Below the pieces are notes generated by a model. That model searched no databases. It was not told the DNA's origin and saw only the letters and a list, made by a program, of their open reading frames with translations. Both the position numbers and the translations under genes were made by a program. DNA of 64,000 nucleotides from Bradysia coprophila (taxonomy: Eukaryota; Arthropoda; Insecta; Diptera; Sciaridae), in contig NC_050738.1 in NCBI RefSeq assembly GCF_014529535.1, positions 12,726,062-12,790,061 on the forward strand, given 5' to 3'. Each line of letters opens with the position of its first letter. Positions within the stretch are counted from its first letter, which is position 1. Below are positions 51,797-63,205 of the stretch, one piece after another.

Positions 51797-52814
51797 TATG
51801 GATTATTGTTCTTTCGGTGGTATCGATGCTTTCTTATACCTTAAAAGATTGTATTTTTTTACTTAGAATGTCTACAATAATAAATTTGATTTGCACAGCA
51901 TGAATAGGGTCATTTCGTATCCTAATTTACGAAAGAAGAATGCCGTCACATAAAACAACCGACAGTAGTAATTCATAATGTATTGTATTGTCTTAGAAAC
52001 GATTAATCATCTGTTATTGGCAACAACGGTCATAATAAAAGCGATAAGCTCTGTTTAATGTTCTTTTATATAGCAAAATATGTTAAAACCATCGAAGTAA
52101 AAGATTGAGTATCAAATTGACGGAAATGCTTAAGAGAAGGGAAGTAATAGATGCAGTTCTTAAACAGTGATACACTTGGCGTTCTGAGAAGGTTGATTCT
52201 AAATGGAATGTGAGTGATGGGCGTCATTGAACTGAGCAAAAAAAAAAAACATTCAAAGCCAATAACAAAGTAAATATAGTGACAAAGGTTAATTATTTAC
52301 ATCAATGAAACTGTTGATCTGTATTACATATTCATGCAACAAAATAATCACCTTCTATTGACGACTTTTACACATCGATGTGTTTCCAATAATTTCGCTT
52401 CGCATTCGCATCCAATTCAGATTGGGTGAATTTTCACAGAACACAATCAAAATAAACAAATTCTCATTTTTATAAGAAACAACAAAATCTCGAACTCAAA
52501 AAATGTCTCATCTGTCAAGTTATCTTATCGCCTCAGAGCGAAAAAACCAACGTGGCGAACATTAACAAATCGAGTACATGTGGCCAGCCTGCAGATGAAC
52601 GTACGTTGATTCAAAAAATATAAAATAAAAAAAAATGCACGCAAAATATTGGCATCTGTTGCGGTTTTTTTTATTCTAAAAATAAATCCTATAGAAGTGC
52701 ATCATGTGTTGCATCATGCTAATGAAAAATTTTCCGCAACCAAATGAAAATAATTTACATGAGAGTCTACTCAGTAAATGTGTCTGTATTTTTGTCTAGA
52801 AATTGTTACAATTT
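51797..52814. other. Intergenic
   Basis: Upstream of CCDC28 and downstream of COX7A. A minus-strand AATAAA at 52,670-52,675 may end the COX7A transcript. No further gene is recognised. Confidence 0.4.
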
Positions 52815-53100
52815 TTATTGGTTCTTCTTCTTAAAACCCATTGTGTACAACATTTGCAAATAGCCTAATACACCGAGTCCACATCCAGCAACAGTTATTC
52901 CAAATAGAATTTTATCCGATTGTCCACCTTTCAGCCAGACTGGGATGTTATTTGGTGCCTTGAAAATTACAGAATTATTAGTGGAACCACTTGCATAACA
53001 CTGAGAGATGGACTACACTTTAATAGTTTTTCGTTTGGTTTGATCAAAAATTTACCTGAAATTTTTTATAGTTTTGCAATAGCTTCTCTGGTAGAGCCAT
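52815..53100 (-). CDS. COX7A: Cytochrome c oxidase subunit 7A
   Basis: Two exons in transcription order, 53100-53056 and 52958-52815 (intron 97 nt); 189 nt, 62 residues, too short to show as a long frame. The string KKFQAPNNIPVWLKGGQSDK matches the LFQ...GIPVHLKGG..D matrix-side segment of COX7A, followed by one membrane helix (ILFGITVAGCGLGVLGYLQM) and a short basic tail GFKKKNQ. COX7A is a nuclear-encoded single-helix subunit of respiratory complex IV that helps dimer and supercomplex contacts. No cleavable presequence is visible ahead of MALPEKLLQNY. An additional 5' coding exon cannot be fully excluded. Confidence 0.85.
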
Positions 53101-53527
53101 ATTATCGTATAAATTCACTGAAGTGAAGCAAAGTCGATTGATAAATATTTGAATTAAAAAATTTCTTCATGCTTTACCTCTGTAGCTGTATCACAGTAGA
53201 CAGACAACGGCAGTATAGTGAAAGAAAATTTTCGTTCTTTTAATGTTGCACTGTTGCACGCTTGAATATAATGCACTATGTGTACTAGACGTACTAGAGT
53301 TTTTCGCGAATAATTATGTACATTTATACAGACATGAGCCACAGTTTGTAATAAAAGAAATTCACTTTCAATTCACACATTTGTCAGGCGATCAATGTCT
53401 TCTGCACGTTGGCATAAATTTTATGCTTTCTCGAGTTTGCAAATAAAAACTGCAGTCGATTTATTCTGTCATCAAAAAAAGCTTTATTTCCCAACCGAAT
53501 CACCATTTTCAACTAGTTAAAAATATC
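53101..53527. other. Short intergenic region, COX7A upstream / GGT-1 downstream
   Basis: Holds the minus-strand AATAAA at 53,483-53,488, 40 nt past the GGT-1 stop codon, and the presumed COX7A promoter. A frame at 53,243-53,446 has no family resemblance. Confidence 0.4.
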
Positions 53528-55761
53528 CTACCAACCAATAGCATGACCATCATGTCTTGGGTCGCTTCCAGCACACAAAACACCAGTTACTGGATTCCTT
53601 ACTATAATTTGTCCAACACCGAATTCACTTCTATTCCAACCACTGACAATTGTTGGCTGTTGATGGCCTATTTTCTCTAACACCTGAACTGTTTCTATTG
53701 GAATGCCATCTTCAATCAAAATCCGTCCGGCAGCTGTACCACCACTGATTTGAACCCTTGGTGCATCAAGTGCTGTATCGTTTTTTTTAGAATTAGTTTT
53801 AAGTACGAGATTTGCTCTGCCCGGCTTTGGGAAATTTTTAGAAGAAATCGATGAAATTTTCTTAAATATTTTCCAAAAATGAAAATAAAAATTCAAAGAA
53901 TTCGTAAACATTAGTGAAAATCAAGAAACATTTTCCCAGATGCAGGCGGTGCATCGATATTTAAATTACTAAATTTACCTTGCTGCGGATTCATTCCAAA
54001 GTCAATCATATTAGAAATGACCTGAAGATGCCCTTGAGGCTGCATAAAAGCGCCCATTACTCCGAACGGACAATATAGTTCACCGTCTTTCAATGCCATT
54101 CCTGGTATAATTGTGTGGTAACTGCGGATCATCAAGCCGAATTTACTTTACTTCCCTTTCATGGATTTTTTTTATATTTACGGTCGTTTTCCCGGTTGTA
54201 AGCTATTTACGTGGCTAGGATCCAATGAGAAATTGTCTCCACGATTGTGTAACGTAAATCCACATCCTTTCGGAATAATTCCAGTCCCAAAACCCTGATA
54301 GTTAGAATTAATGAAACTACACGCATTGCCCTGTCCATCCACTACGCAAAAGTACACAGTATTGCTGAAGTTCTGAGGATATCCATGTTGCTAATCCATA
54401 ATTTGAAAGGAACTTTAATATTTCAATCAATTCCTGACTATTAAACATTACCAAGTCCGTGGCTGCTTCTTGTAAATTTATTTTGTCGCGCCTATCGGCT
54501 GCATAGTCCTTAGAAAGTAATCCTGCAACAGGAACGCTTTCAAAAAATGGATCAGCTATATAAAAACGCGCATCAGCAAAAGCTAATCGAAGGCTTTCAA
54601 TCACTATGTGTAAGTGCTCCGGGGAACTGTGTTGCATCCCTTGGAGATTAAATCCTTCCAAAATATTTAGACCTAACAGTGCAGTCATTCCTTGTCCATT
54701 AGGAGGTATTTCATACACATCGACGCCTCTATAGTTTACATGAACAGGTTCATCTTGAGTGCTGACATGATTTTCTAAGTCGGCCAAGCTCATTACTCCA
54801 CCATTTTCCTTTATAACATCGACAATAGCTTGAGCAATGCGGCCCTGATAGAATCCGGGTTTCTTGTTTATGCCCAATTCTCGGAATGTCTCAGCCAAAA
54901 ATGGCATTTTCATAATTTCACCTTCTCTTGGAGCAAGGCCATTTAGAAGTATTTCTGTTCCATTCGCTGAATTCTGCAAGAGATGCTCACTTTTCTTCCA
55001 AAAATGAGCGCTCACTTGAGCCACTGGAAATCCTTCCTCTGCCAATTTTATTGCAGGTTCTAGAATTTCACTGAGAGTAAGATTTCCACTTCCGAACTGT
55101 TCCACTGTGTCTACCCATGCAGCTGCAGCTCTGAATGAAGATTACGAGACTATAAGTTTATAAAATGGCTTCATACACCTCGTAAAATAAATACCCAGGA
55201 ACGGTGATGAATAGTGGTGATAGCGAAGACGGTCGGTTCTGTTCATTGTATCCCAGATTGTTAAAGGTGTCTATAGAAAGATCGGAAGGACAACGACCAC
55301 TTGGTTTCAAGTGCAAAAATTAAATTTTAAATTGAAACATCTAAGTTAGATTTACCGGATAAATACCTTCCATTGATGCCCCGAACCTCTTTTTTGGTGG
55401 CATCGAAAAACAGTGCAAATGCATCTCCACCTATACCTGTTAACATTTTTTTTTTCATAAAAATTGTTGACGTTACATTTTCATGATTCACATCAAATTC
55501 ATATTTTCAAGACATACCAGTCGAAGTGGGTTGCGTCACGTTTAATGCAGCTGCAATACAAACGCAAGCATCGGCAGCATTGCCTCCTCGCTTCAATATT
55601 TCAAGACCAGCTTGAGCTGCCAATGGCTAGATTTGTAAGATGCATGTCTTGATTTAATAGTAACATCAATGGCAAATTTAAAACACTCGCACCTGGCTGC
55701 AAGCTACCATTCCATTTTTCGCATATATTGGACTACGACGAGAATTCCATAGTCTATCCAT
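53528..55761 (-). CDS. Gamma-glutamyltransferase, YwrD-type (GGT-1), intact
   Basis: Eight exons in transcription order: 55761-55693, 55626-55518, 55436-55367, 55299-55195, 55130-54452, 54390-54182, 54121-53979, 53772-53528; 1,629 nt, 542 residues. It is an Ntn-hydrolase proenzyme that self-cleaves to two subunits and hydrolyses or transfers gamma-glutamyl groups, as on glutathione. Seen here: [29 protein letters not shown], the GSGRCP segment with Arg85 in the substrate-binding position, PPNGQG, and the processing site [20 protein letters not shown], where Thr355 would be the nucleophile. Then comes [19 protein letters not shown] and C-terminal [20 protein letters not shown]. There is no signal peptide or anchor, so it is probably cytosolic. 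Intron 6 (54,122-54,181) is absent from GGT-2. Confidence 0.92.
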
Positions 55762-55919
55762 GGCTCGTTTTTGACTCGTGCGTTCGTTTAGTCCGTAGGA
55801 AGCGTTATTTTTAGATTATCATCAATTCGTCAGCTGTACCTTGCGTATCAAAATAATGCGGTAATAGACTTCTGACATGAATTTTTGATTGATATGCGTC
55901 GGACAAAACGTATGAAAGT

Positions 55920-55962
55920 GATAAGTCACTTACTAATTGTTTGTTAATTGAATTATTATCGC
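55920..55962 (+). promoter_or_regulatory. GATAAGT/TAATTG module, copy 1
   Basis: Reads GATAAGTCACTTACTAATTG followed by a TTAATTGAATTATTATCG segment. About 160 bp upstream of the GGT-1 start. GATAAG is the insect GATA-factor site (gut and fat body use is known generally); TAATTG is a homeodomain-type core. Confidence 0.4.
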
Positions 55963-57522
55963 ATTAAAATTTAACGGACAATTTACAATGTACAGTCATC
56001 ACGCAGGAGTTGAATAATCTCAAATTAACCTAATGAGATTACCGATAAATTATTATCTCCGGCAGTAATTTATAGCAAATATGGTGAGGCCTTGCACCTG
56101 TTTATACTTGCGTATAATTACTCACATTACTCTACCGAACCTCCTAATGAATTTCTTCAAATCATCGAATTCATAAAGGTCAACTGAGGACACAACTCAC
56201 AAACATATTTTTTTCATGACCAAAAGCTTTCCTCGTACCACAAATGAAAGCTCACTAACGTGACACATACTGCTATTCATCTGTTATATACTAAAATGTA
56301 TGTTCTAGAAATTGAAGTACAAGATTTGAAATCAACATATTGAAAATACTTCGATCGATGGAAAGAATAGACTTGATAATAATACTGGACATATGCCAGG
56401 TTACAGGATAATGAAATATTATTTTGATAGATTCAAGTTTTTGTAAAAAATAGACAGAAATCGAGCCCTCGACACACTAAAGTCATGTTTAATGGTAGTA
56501 TTTTCATTGATGATTCATTGATGTTTTGAGTTAGAAAAGGTGAATATGTCCACAAAAAATGGAATGTATACAGTATTTATCGTGTTTAAGAGTATTTGAT
56601 CGACTTCGCCTTGGTTACGAGTTAACACTCTTCCATATGATCTTCGTTGTTTGAAAATCTGGTAGATAATGGTCATTTATGGTATCGAGTGAACATTAGG
56701 CTCTAGATGTGTAATTATGACATGAGGCGGCTGAGATTCATGCAAAGATTTATGCAACCGAGGCACCTATATTTTGCAAATTTTACACACTATGATGCTA
56801 ATCCAACTCAAATCAAACAGCGTCACCAAATATTTTCATATATCGATAGAATCAATAAAGTAAATGAAAAAGTCGTTTAGTTACGTTCGCAACTATTATA
56901 CTATTTGTAGCATAAAACGCTGTATGAAACTCGGTGCAAAGTGCTTTATTACACACATTATGTATGTTAGACCTGGTTGGACTCTGCACTCGATCCCATA
57001 AATAACTATTTCGACATCTTTGGTGTGAAAGATTTTATACATAATTCGAGTTAAAGTGTTGTTCTCACATGTATCCTGCTTAATTGTGGAATTGTGAAAA
57101 AAAAACGGAGAGTAGAGAGCTGAAAAATTACAAGTTATCTTGAGAATGAAAAAAAAATGCGCAAATTTGATTCGAATATAACTTATAAGCCCTGACTTTA
57201 AATTTGGAAATTATAATTTAATCTTTCAATACAAAATATATTTACTGAGACCTATTATTTTCAACGTTTTTTAAGTCGGCTTACAGCTCAGCATTTATAT
57301 CTAGTAGGGCTAGTAGGGCTAATACATAGTGCTTACTTAACAAATAATTGTACCATCACTCAAATTGTGACCCGTCATTAAAGCTTTCGACCCTTTCATC
57401 TATTAACTTACTTCATATGAAATAAATTACTTATTCCGATGAAAATAACAAATCAAACTGTGCTTGAGCTCTAACATAAATTAAACATTGATAAGATCGG
57501 CTCGGTGTTCAAACCCGAAACT

Positions 57523-57565
57523 GATAAGTAATTTACTAATTGATTATTAATTACATTATTACCGG
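57523..57565 (+). promoter_or_regulatory. GATAAGT/TAATTG module, copy 2
   Basis: Reads GATAAGTAATTTACTAATTG then ATTATTAATTACATTATTAC, closely matching copy 1 in the same orientation. Confidence 0.4.
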
Positions 57566-57861
57566 ATTACCGAAAAGCTGGCGAATTGAAATATATGATC
57601 CGTGTGGGCTTTATAAGTATTTTTAGAGATTTGAGTACCCAGATTATTGATAAAGTATGTCTACACGGACATCATTGTCTCAACAAATATCCATTTTATA
57701 TTGATGATGAGTGGTAACTCATGAGTGGTACTTAAGCTCTTTGAGTTAAGCTTTTGGTAAACGGTCACTGTTACATTTTATCTGTTAGTTGGATTCGGAA
57801 TTATTATTTACAATCTCCTAATCTGTTTCCATAAATTTAGAATTTTCAGTTTACAGTAAGT

Positions 57862-57904
57862 TCAATAGTAATACAATTAATAATCAATTAGCAAACAACT
57901 TATC
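57862..57904 (-). promoter_or_regulatory. GATAAGT/TAATTG module, copy 3, inverted
   Basis: On the minus strand it reads GATAAGTTGTTTGCTAATTG then ATTATTAATTGTATTACTAT. It lies about 100 bp upstream of the GGT-2 TATA box. Confidence 0.4.
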
Positions 57905-58004
57905 AATATTTTCGGCTTCGATTTAATTGAACGATTTTTATCAATCGTAATTTATGTCAGAGCTTAAGCATTGTTTTAATTTCGAGACGAACGAAACCGA
58001 TGCA

Positions 58005-58012
58005 TATAAATA
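58005..58012 (+). promoter_or_regulatory. TATA box of GGT-2
   Basis: TATAAATA followed 30 bp later by CTACAGTT, an initiator-like string near 58,034-58,040, and by the ATG at 58,098. The same layout is kept in GGT-3. Confidence 0.55.
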
Positions 58013-58097
58013 TCGTCTCAAACATCCACACTCTACAGTTAAACTTTTAATTTCAATCAAAATTGAAACAAAGAGAAAACAAATTTTCTAAATCAAT

Positions 58098-60164
58098 ATG
58101 GATGGAATCTGGAATTCGAGACGTAGTCCGATCTACGCAAAAAATGGTATTGTGGCATGCAGTCAGGTGGGTGGTATTAAATAAAATTGCGCTTGGTATG
58201 CCGTTTCATCGGTTAAATTTTATATATTTTACCACTCAAGCCCTTAGCTGCCGAAGCTGGTCTTGAAATCTTGAAGCGGGGAGGAAATGCAGCAGACGCT
58301 GCGGTTGCTGTTGCAGCTGCATTAAATGTGACGCAACCTACTTCTACTGGTATGTTTGAGTTTGAGTTTGGTTTCGACCAATTTTTCTTCTAATTTATAT
58401 CAATGCAGGACTGGGTGGAGATGCATTTGCATTGTACTACGATGCAACTACAAAAGAAGTACGAGGCATTAATGGAAGGTAATTAACAGCAAAAAAATTA
58501 TCTTGCAGTCTTGAATATTGAAGTGAACTTAATTTAGTGGCCGATGTCCGTCGAATCTTTCTATTGAAACGTTTGAGAACCTTGGGTACAACGAACAGAA
58601 TAGACCGTCTTCCCGATCGCCACTTTTTATAACTGTTCCTGGGTAATTACTTTCAGACCATGTATGTATCAATGTGAATAAATTTTCCGGTGTTTTTTTT
58701 TGCGCAGTGCTGCAGCTGCATGGGTGGACACCGTGGAACAGTTTGGAAGTGGAAATCTTACTCTCAGCGAAATTCTAGCTCCAGCAACAAAAATGGCAAA
58801 TAGCCCAAGTGTGTGCTTATTATTGGGGACGCAGTGAAAGGTTCTATTAATCAAATCGACAAAATGAGTCCGATTCTCATTTCACGTCGAGTCGTACTGA
58901 TAAACACTTCAATTTTAGCATTCTCCGAAATGCATCCAACGGAACTGAAATGTTGTTAAACGGCGTAGCGCCAAAGGAAGGTGAAATTATGAAAATGCCA
59001 TTTTTGGCTGAAACTTTCCGAGAATTGGGCGCAAACAACAAAACCGGATTCTACCAGGGACGCATTGCTCAAGCTATTGTCGATGTTATAAACGAAAATG
59101 GTGGAGTCATGAACATGGCCGACTTAGAAACCCATGTCAGCACTCAAGATGAACCTGTTCATGTAAACTATAGAGGTGTTGATGTCTATGAAATGCCACC
59201 AAATGGACAAGGAATAACCGCACTGCTGGCTCTAAATATTTTGGAAGGATTTAATCTCCAAGGAATGCAACACAATTCCCCGGATCACTTACATATAGTG
59301 ATTGAAAGTCTTCGATTAGCTTTCGCTGATGCACGTTTTTACATCGCTGATCCAGCTTTTGAAAGCGTCCCTGTCGCTGGATTACTTTCCAAGGATTATG
59401 CAGCTGAAAGGCGAAGACTAATTAGCCTACAAAGAGCAGCCAGAGACTTTGTATACTTCATCAATTTCATTTATTGAATCAATCTGTTCAATATTATATT
59501 CTGCTCTAGGAACATGGATTCCCCCCGAACTTTAGCAATACTGTGTACTTTTGTGTTGTTGATGGACAGGGCAATGCTTGCAGTTTCATTAATTCTAACT
59601 ATGAAGGTTTCGGAACTGGAATTGTTCCGAAAGGATGTGGATTTACATTGCAAAACCGCGGAGCCAATTTCTCATTAGATCGCAACCACGTAAATAGCTT
59701 ACAACCGGGAAAAAGACCGTACCACACAATCATACCGGGAATGGCATTGAAAGACGGGGAATTATATTGCCCTTTCGGAGTGATGGGTGGTTTTATGCAA
59801 CCACAAGGTCATCTTCAAGTCATCTCAAATATGGTTGATTTTGGAATGAATCCACAAGAAGGTAAGTCCAACTGTGTTGAGTTGATCCTTCACAGTGAAA
59901 CTAAAAAAAATGTATTCAGCAATCGACGCACCAAGAATTCAAATTGATGGTGGTACAGCTGCCGGACGAATTTTGATTGAAGATGGAATTCCAATAGAAA
60001 CAGTAAGTATACTTGAGAAAATTGGTCATCAACAACCAACACTTGTCACTGGATGGAGTAGAGGTAACTTTGGTACCGGGCAGATTATAGTCAGGAATCC
60101 TGTTACTGGTGTCTTGTGCGCTGGAAGTGACCCAAGAAATGATGGTCATGCTATTGGATTCTAA
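58098..60164 (+). pseudogene. Gamma-glutamyltransferase, YwrD-type (GGT-2), frameshifted
   Basis: Eight exons: 58098-58166, 58241-58349, 58409-58478, 58538-58642, 58708-58840, 58919-59450, 59510-59861, 59920-60164. They total 1,615 nt, not divisible by three. Compared with GGT-1, 14 nt are missing after ATGGCA near 58,798, where GGT-1 has GCAGAGGAAGGATTTCCA; adding 14 gives exactly the 1,629 nt of GGT-1. The frame before and after the gap is otherwise open, with the [10 protein letters not shown] processing site and [15 protein letters not shown] kept. The intron at 58,841-58,918 is absent in GGT-1, while GGT-1 intron 6 is absent here. AATAAA lies at 60,247-60,252. Either this is a recent pseudogene or the gap is an assembly error. 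Confidence 0.8.
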
Positions 60165-61335
60165 AGGTCACACATAATTCTCGAACCAATTGATGTCGAT
60201 GAACACGTAAATGTATAAGCGGTGATGGTTTTTGGGGTAAAGCATTAATAAAATTATTCTGCAGAATATTCTTTTTTTTCACTTGACTAGTTGAGTTAAC
60301 CTTATGACTACACACATTTACACCATAAACATTTGCAATGTGAATGCTGTGATATACCTGAAGAGCGTTGAGTTGAGATAATATAATCTCAGATGATGAT
60401 ATAATATTAGAGGCAAATAACACACACTCTAAGCGATTGATGTATTTCTATCTACAATACTGATTAAGAAAATGGTAAACTATTCAGCACTATAGAAAGT
60501 ATCTACTGTTATAACGGAAGACTTTAACAACTATTGGTACTTGCTCTTGAAATTCCAAAACTAAATAAACTTACTGACTGACCCGCCGACGTGACATACT
60601 ACAGAACTTTCGACCGAATACGTACCACTAAATGATAAGACATTTCTCGTCTAGACTTGGTTAACCGAATTGATATGCCTGTGCTGTTGATTATATTGTC
60701 GGTGTATTTTCCACGTATTTAAAGCGAGCTCCACAATATTAGTAGATTAGCAACTGCAACTGTGGCACTTAAGGTCCTGGAAAATGTATGAGAAAAACAA
60801 ATTCCTGTGCTTGGATGGACACTTTATGTGTCATTTACACAATATAGAATTAAAGAAATTATTATCTTGCACTGTCTGTGTGTTGAAATTAGTAGATAAT
60901 CAAAGCATAATTCACACCGTTTTTTTAATTATCAGCTGTTAGCTCTGCGCTAGAGATAAGCGGCTTGCGAAAATTTCTAGTACTCGAAAGTAAAATAGAG
61001 TGACGCAGGTCAGCAGTGAGCATCGGGAATCTTATTTTTGAACTCAAAACGACAGGAAAAAGAGCTTATACCGGAAAAATTCAAGAGTTTACTTATGAAA
61101 ATTTGTGTAAAAATACGTTCAACGTAAAGCCGGACTTATCAAAAATTCAGGGATCACAGGATACCATATTCTTCTATCGATGTTGGATACTGAAAATTAT
61201 CTGCATAAATGAATATTAAGGCTGTTTTAGCTAATTAACACTAATCACACCATCGCAATCAATAACATGACCGCACTTATATGGTACTTATCTAAGTAAA
61301 AAAACAGTTCGAGCAGTCAGCACAGATTTTGAAAA
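60165..61335. other. Intergenic between GGT-2 and the repeat array
   Basis: Contains the GGT-2 poly(A) signal near 60,247. A 67-codon frame at 61,016-61,219 has no family resemblance. No further gene is seen. Confidence 0.4.
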
Positions 61336-61549
61336 GTTAGTAGAGCTTTCAAACAGTTGAGGCTGAGGGTACATCGGTACCAATTGTTTTAAGAAGACGT
61401 TATTAGTATAGTTTTCGAATAGTTGCGGCTGCGGGCCACAGTTGTGATATAACGAACTGGAAGACTCTATATGAAGTTACTAAAGTTTTTGAACAGTTGA
61501 GGCTGCGGACCACAATTCTATTAGAACAAACTGGAACACTCTATTGGGA
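61336..61549. repeat. Three imperfect tandem copies of a roughly 72-bp unit
   Basis: Units begin near 61,341, 61,411 and 61,485 with AGNTTTNGAANAGTTGNGGC, continue TGCGGNCCACANTTNTNNTA, and the last two end GAACACTCTAT or similar. The array abuts the GGT relic at its right end. Confidence 0.55.
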
Positions 61550-61552
61550 TAT

Positions 61553-61702
61553 TGGCAATGCAAACGCAAGCATCTGCAGCATTGCATGCTCTCTTAAATT
61601 TTTCAATACCAGCTTGAGCAGCCACCTGACTGCAAGCTACGATTCCATTTTTCGCATCAATTGTTCTAACGAGAATTGACGAGAATCCCACAGCCTATTC
61701 AT
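61553..61702 (-). pseudogene. Relic of a GGT-1-like gene (exons 1-2 only)
   Basis: On the minus strand from 61,702, ATGAATAGGCTGTGGGATTC matches the start of GGT-1 (ATGGATAGACTATGGAATTC), then GCTTGCAGTCAG matches its exon 1 end. That is joined directly to GGCTGCTCAAGCTGG of exon 2, so intron 1 and the first bases of exon 2 are gone. An 8-nt net gain inside exon 1 shifts the frame. Homology ends near 61,553; exons 3-8 are absent. It is the remains of the duplicated GGT-1 partner. Confidence 0.8.
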
Positions 61703-61872
61703 GGTTCGTTTTTGACTAGTGCATTCGTTTAGTGCGTAGGAAGCGATATTATTAGATTATTAGATTATCATCAATTCGTCAGCTGTACCTTACGTATCAA
61801 AATAATGTGGTAGGTAATAGACTTCTGACATAAATTTTGATGGATAAAGCGTCGGACAAAACGTTTGAAAGT

Positions 61873-61915
61873 GATAAGTCACTTACTAATTGATTGTTAA
61901 TTGAATTATTATCGC
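61873..61915 (+). promoter_or_regulatory. GATAAGT/TAATTG module, second unit, copy 1
   Basis: GATAAGTCACTTACTAATTG, kept although the gene it once faced is now a relic. Confidence 0.35.
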
Positions 61916-62712
61916 ATTAAAATTTAACGGACAATTTACAATGTACAGTCATCACGCAGGAGTTGAATAATCTCAAATTAACCTAATGAGCTCGCAGATA
62001 AATTATTATCTCCGGCAGTAATTTATTGCAAATATGGTGACAAGGACTTTTTTTCTCCTCGGTAAACCAATGATCATTGAACGTTTCAAATGCACATAAA
62101 AAAAATTCCAGGCAGAAATCGATCCCTAGACACCAAGCTTGCATGTTCATTGATGATTCATTAATGTTTTAAGTTAGGAGAGGTTAATACGCCAACAAAA
62201 TAGTTATTTATGACATCGAGTTCAAAGTACCTTATTAGGCTCTAGATGTGTCACACATCGTGAGCCTAATTAAGTATACTTTGCACCGACATTCATACAA
62301 CGTTTTATGCCACAGAAGCATCTAAAGTTTGCAAATTTTGCCTATTATGATGCTGAGTGGCATAAAATTGTTGTATCCATCAATTTTAATTCGACATAAG
62401 CCTTGACCTATAATCTCTAAATTATTAGTAATCTGAAACACTGAGGCCTATGATTTTTTGAATGTGATATATGTAAGTCGGCTAACAGCTCAACATTTCT
62501 ATCTAATACATAGTACTTACTTAACAAATAATTGTACTACCACCCTAATGGTGACCTGGCAATAAAGTGTTAGCTTTCGACCCTTCCATCTATTGACTTA
62601 CTTCATATCAAATAAATTACTTATTACGATGAAAATAACAAATCAAACTGTGTTTGAGTTCTAACATAAATTAAACATTGATAAGATCGCCTCGGTGTTT
62701 AAACCCGAAAAT

Positions 62713-62755
62713 GATAAGTAATTTACTAATTGATTATTAATTACATTATTACCGG
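62713..62755 (+). promoter_or_regulatory. GATAAGT/TAATTG module, second unit, copy 2
   Basis: GATAAGTAATTTACTAATTG, identical over its first 40 bases to the copy at 57,523. Confidence 0.35.
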
Positions 62756-63055
62756 ATTACCGAAAAGCTTGCGAATTGAAATATATGATCCGTGTGGGCT
62801 TTATAAGTATTTTTAGAGATTTGAGTACCCAGATTATTGATAAAGAATGATTCGCTGAAATAAAGATTTTCTAATATTTAAAAAAAAAGCTTCAAATTTA
62901 CGTTTTCTATTGATGACGACTTTAAAGTAACCACTGGTGTCACTCTTTGACTTAAGCTTTTGGTAAGCAGTTACTGATACATTTTATCTGTTAGTTGAAT
63001 TCGGTATTCTCCTATCTGTTTCCATAAATTAAGAATTTTCAGTTTACAGTAAGTT

Positions 63056-63097
63056 CAATAGTAATACAATTAATAATCAATTAGCAAACAACTTATC
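63056..63097 (-). promoter_or_regulatory. GATAAGT/TAATTG module, second unit, copy 3, inverted
   Basis: Same inverted module as at 57,862-57,904, about 100 bp upstream of the GGT-3 TATA box. Confidence 0.35.
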
Positions 63098-63197
63098 AAT
63101 ATTTTCGGCTTCGATTTAATTGAACGATTTTTATCAATCGTAATTTATGTCAGAGCTTAGGCATTGTTTTAATTTCAAGACGAACGAAACAGATGCA

Positions 63198-63205
63198 TAT
63201 AAATA
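63198..63205 (+). promoter_or_regulatory. TATA box of GGT-3
   Basis: TATAAATA with CTACAGTTC about 30 bp downstream and the ATG at 63,286, as in GGT-2. Confidence 0.55.

Larger units (their letters stand above)
55762..58097. promoter_or_regulatory. Divergent intergenic region between GGT-1 and GGT-2
   Basis: 2.3 kb between two head-to-head GGT genes. Large parts are repeated in order at 61.70-63.28 kb. It contains three copies of a roughly 43-bp GATAAGT/TAATTG module (listed separately) and a TATA box for GGT-2. No TATA box is obvious for GGT-1. No other gene is seen. Confidence 0.6.

Noticed and set aside
58063-58266. 67-codon frame over GGT-2 exons 1-2
   Set aside because: It reads GGT-2 exon 1 and intron 1 in the wrong frame.
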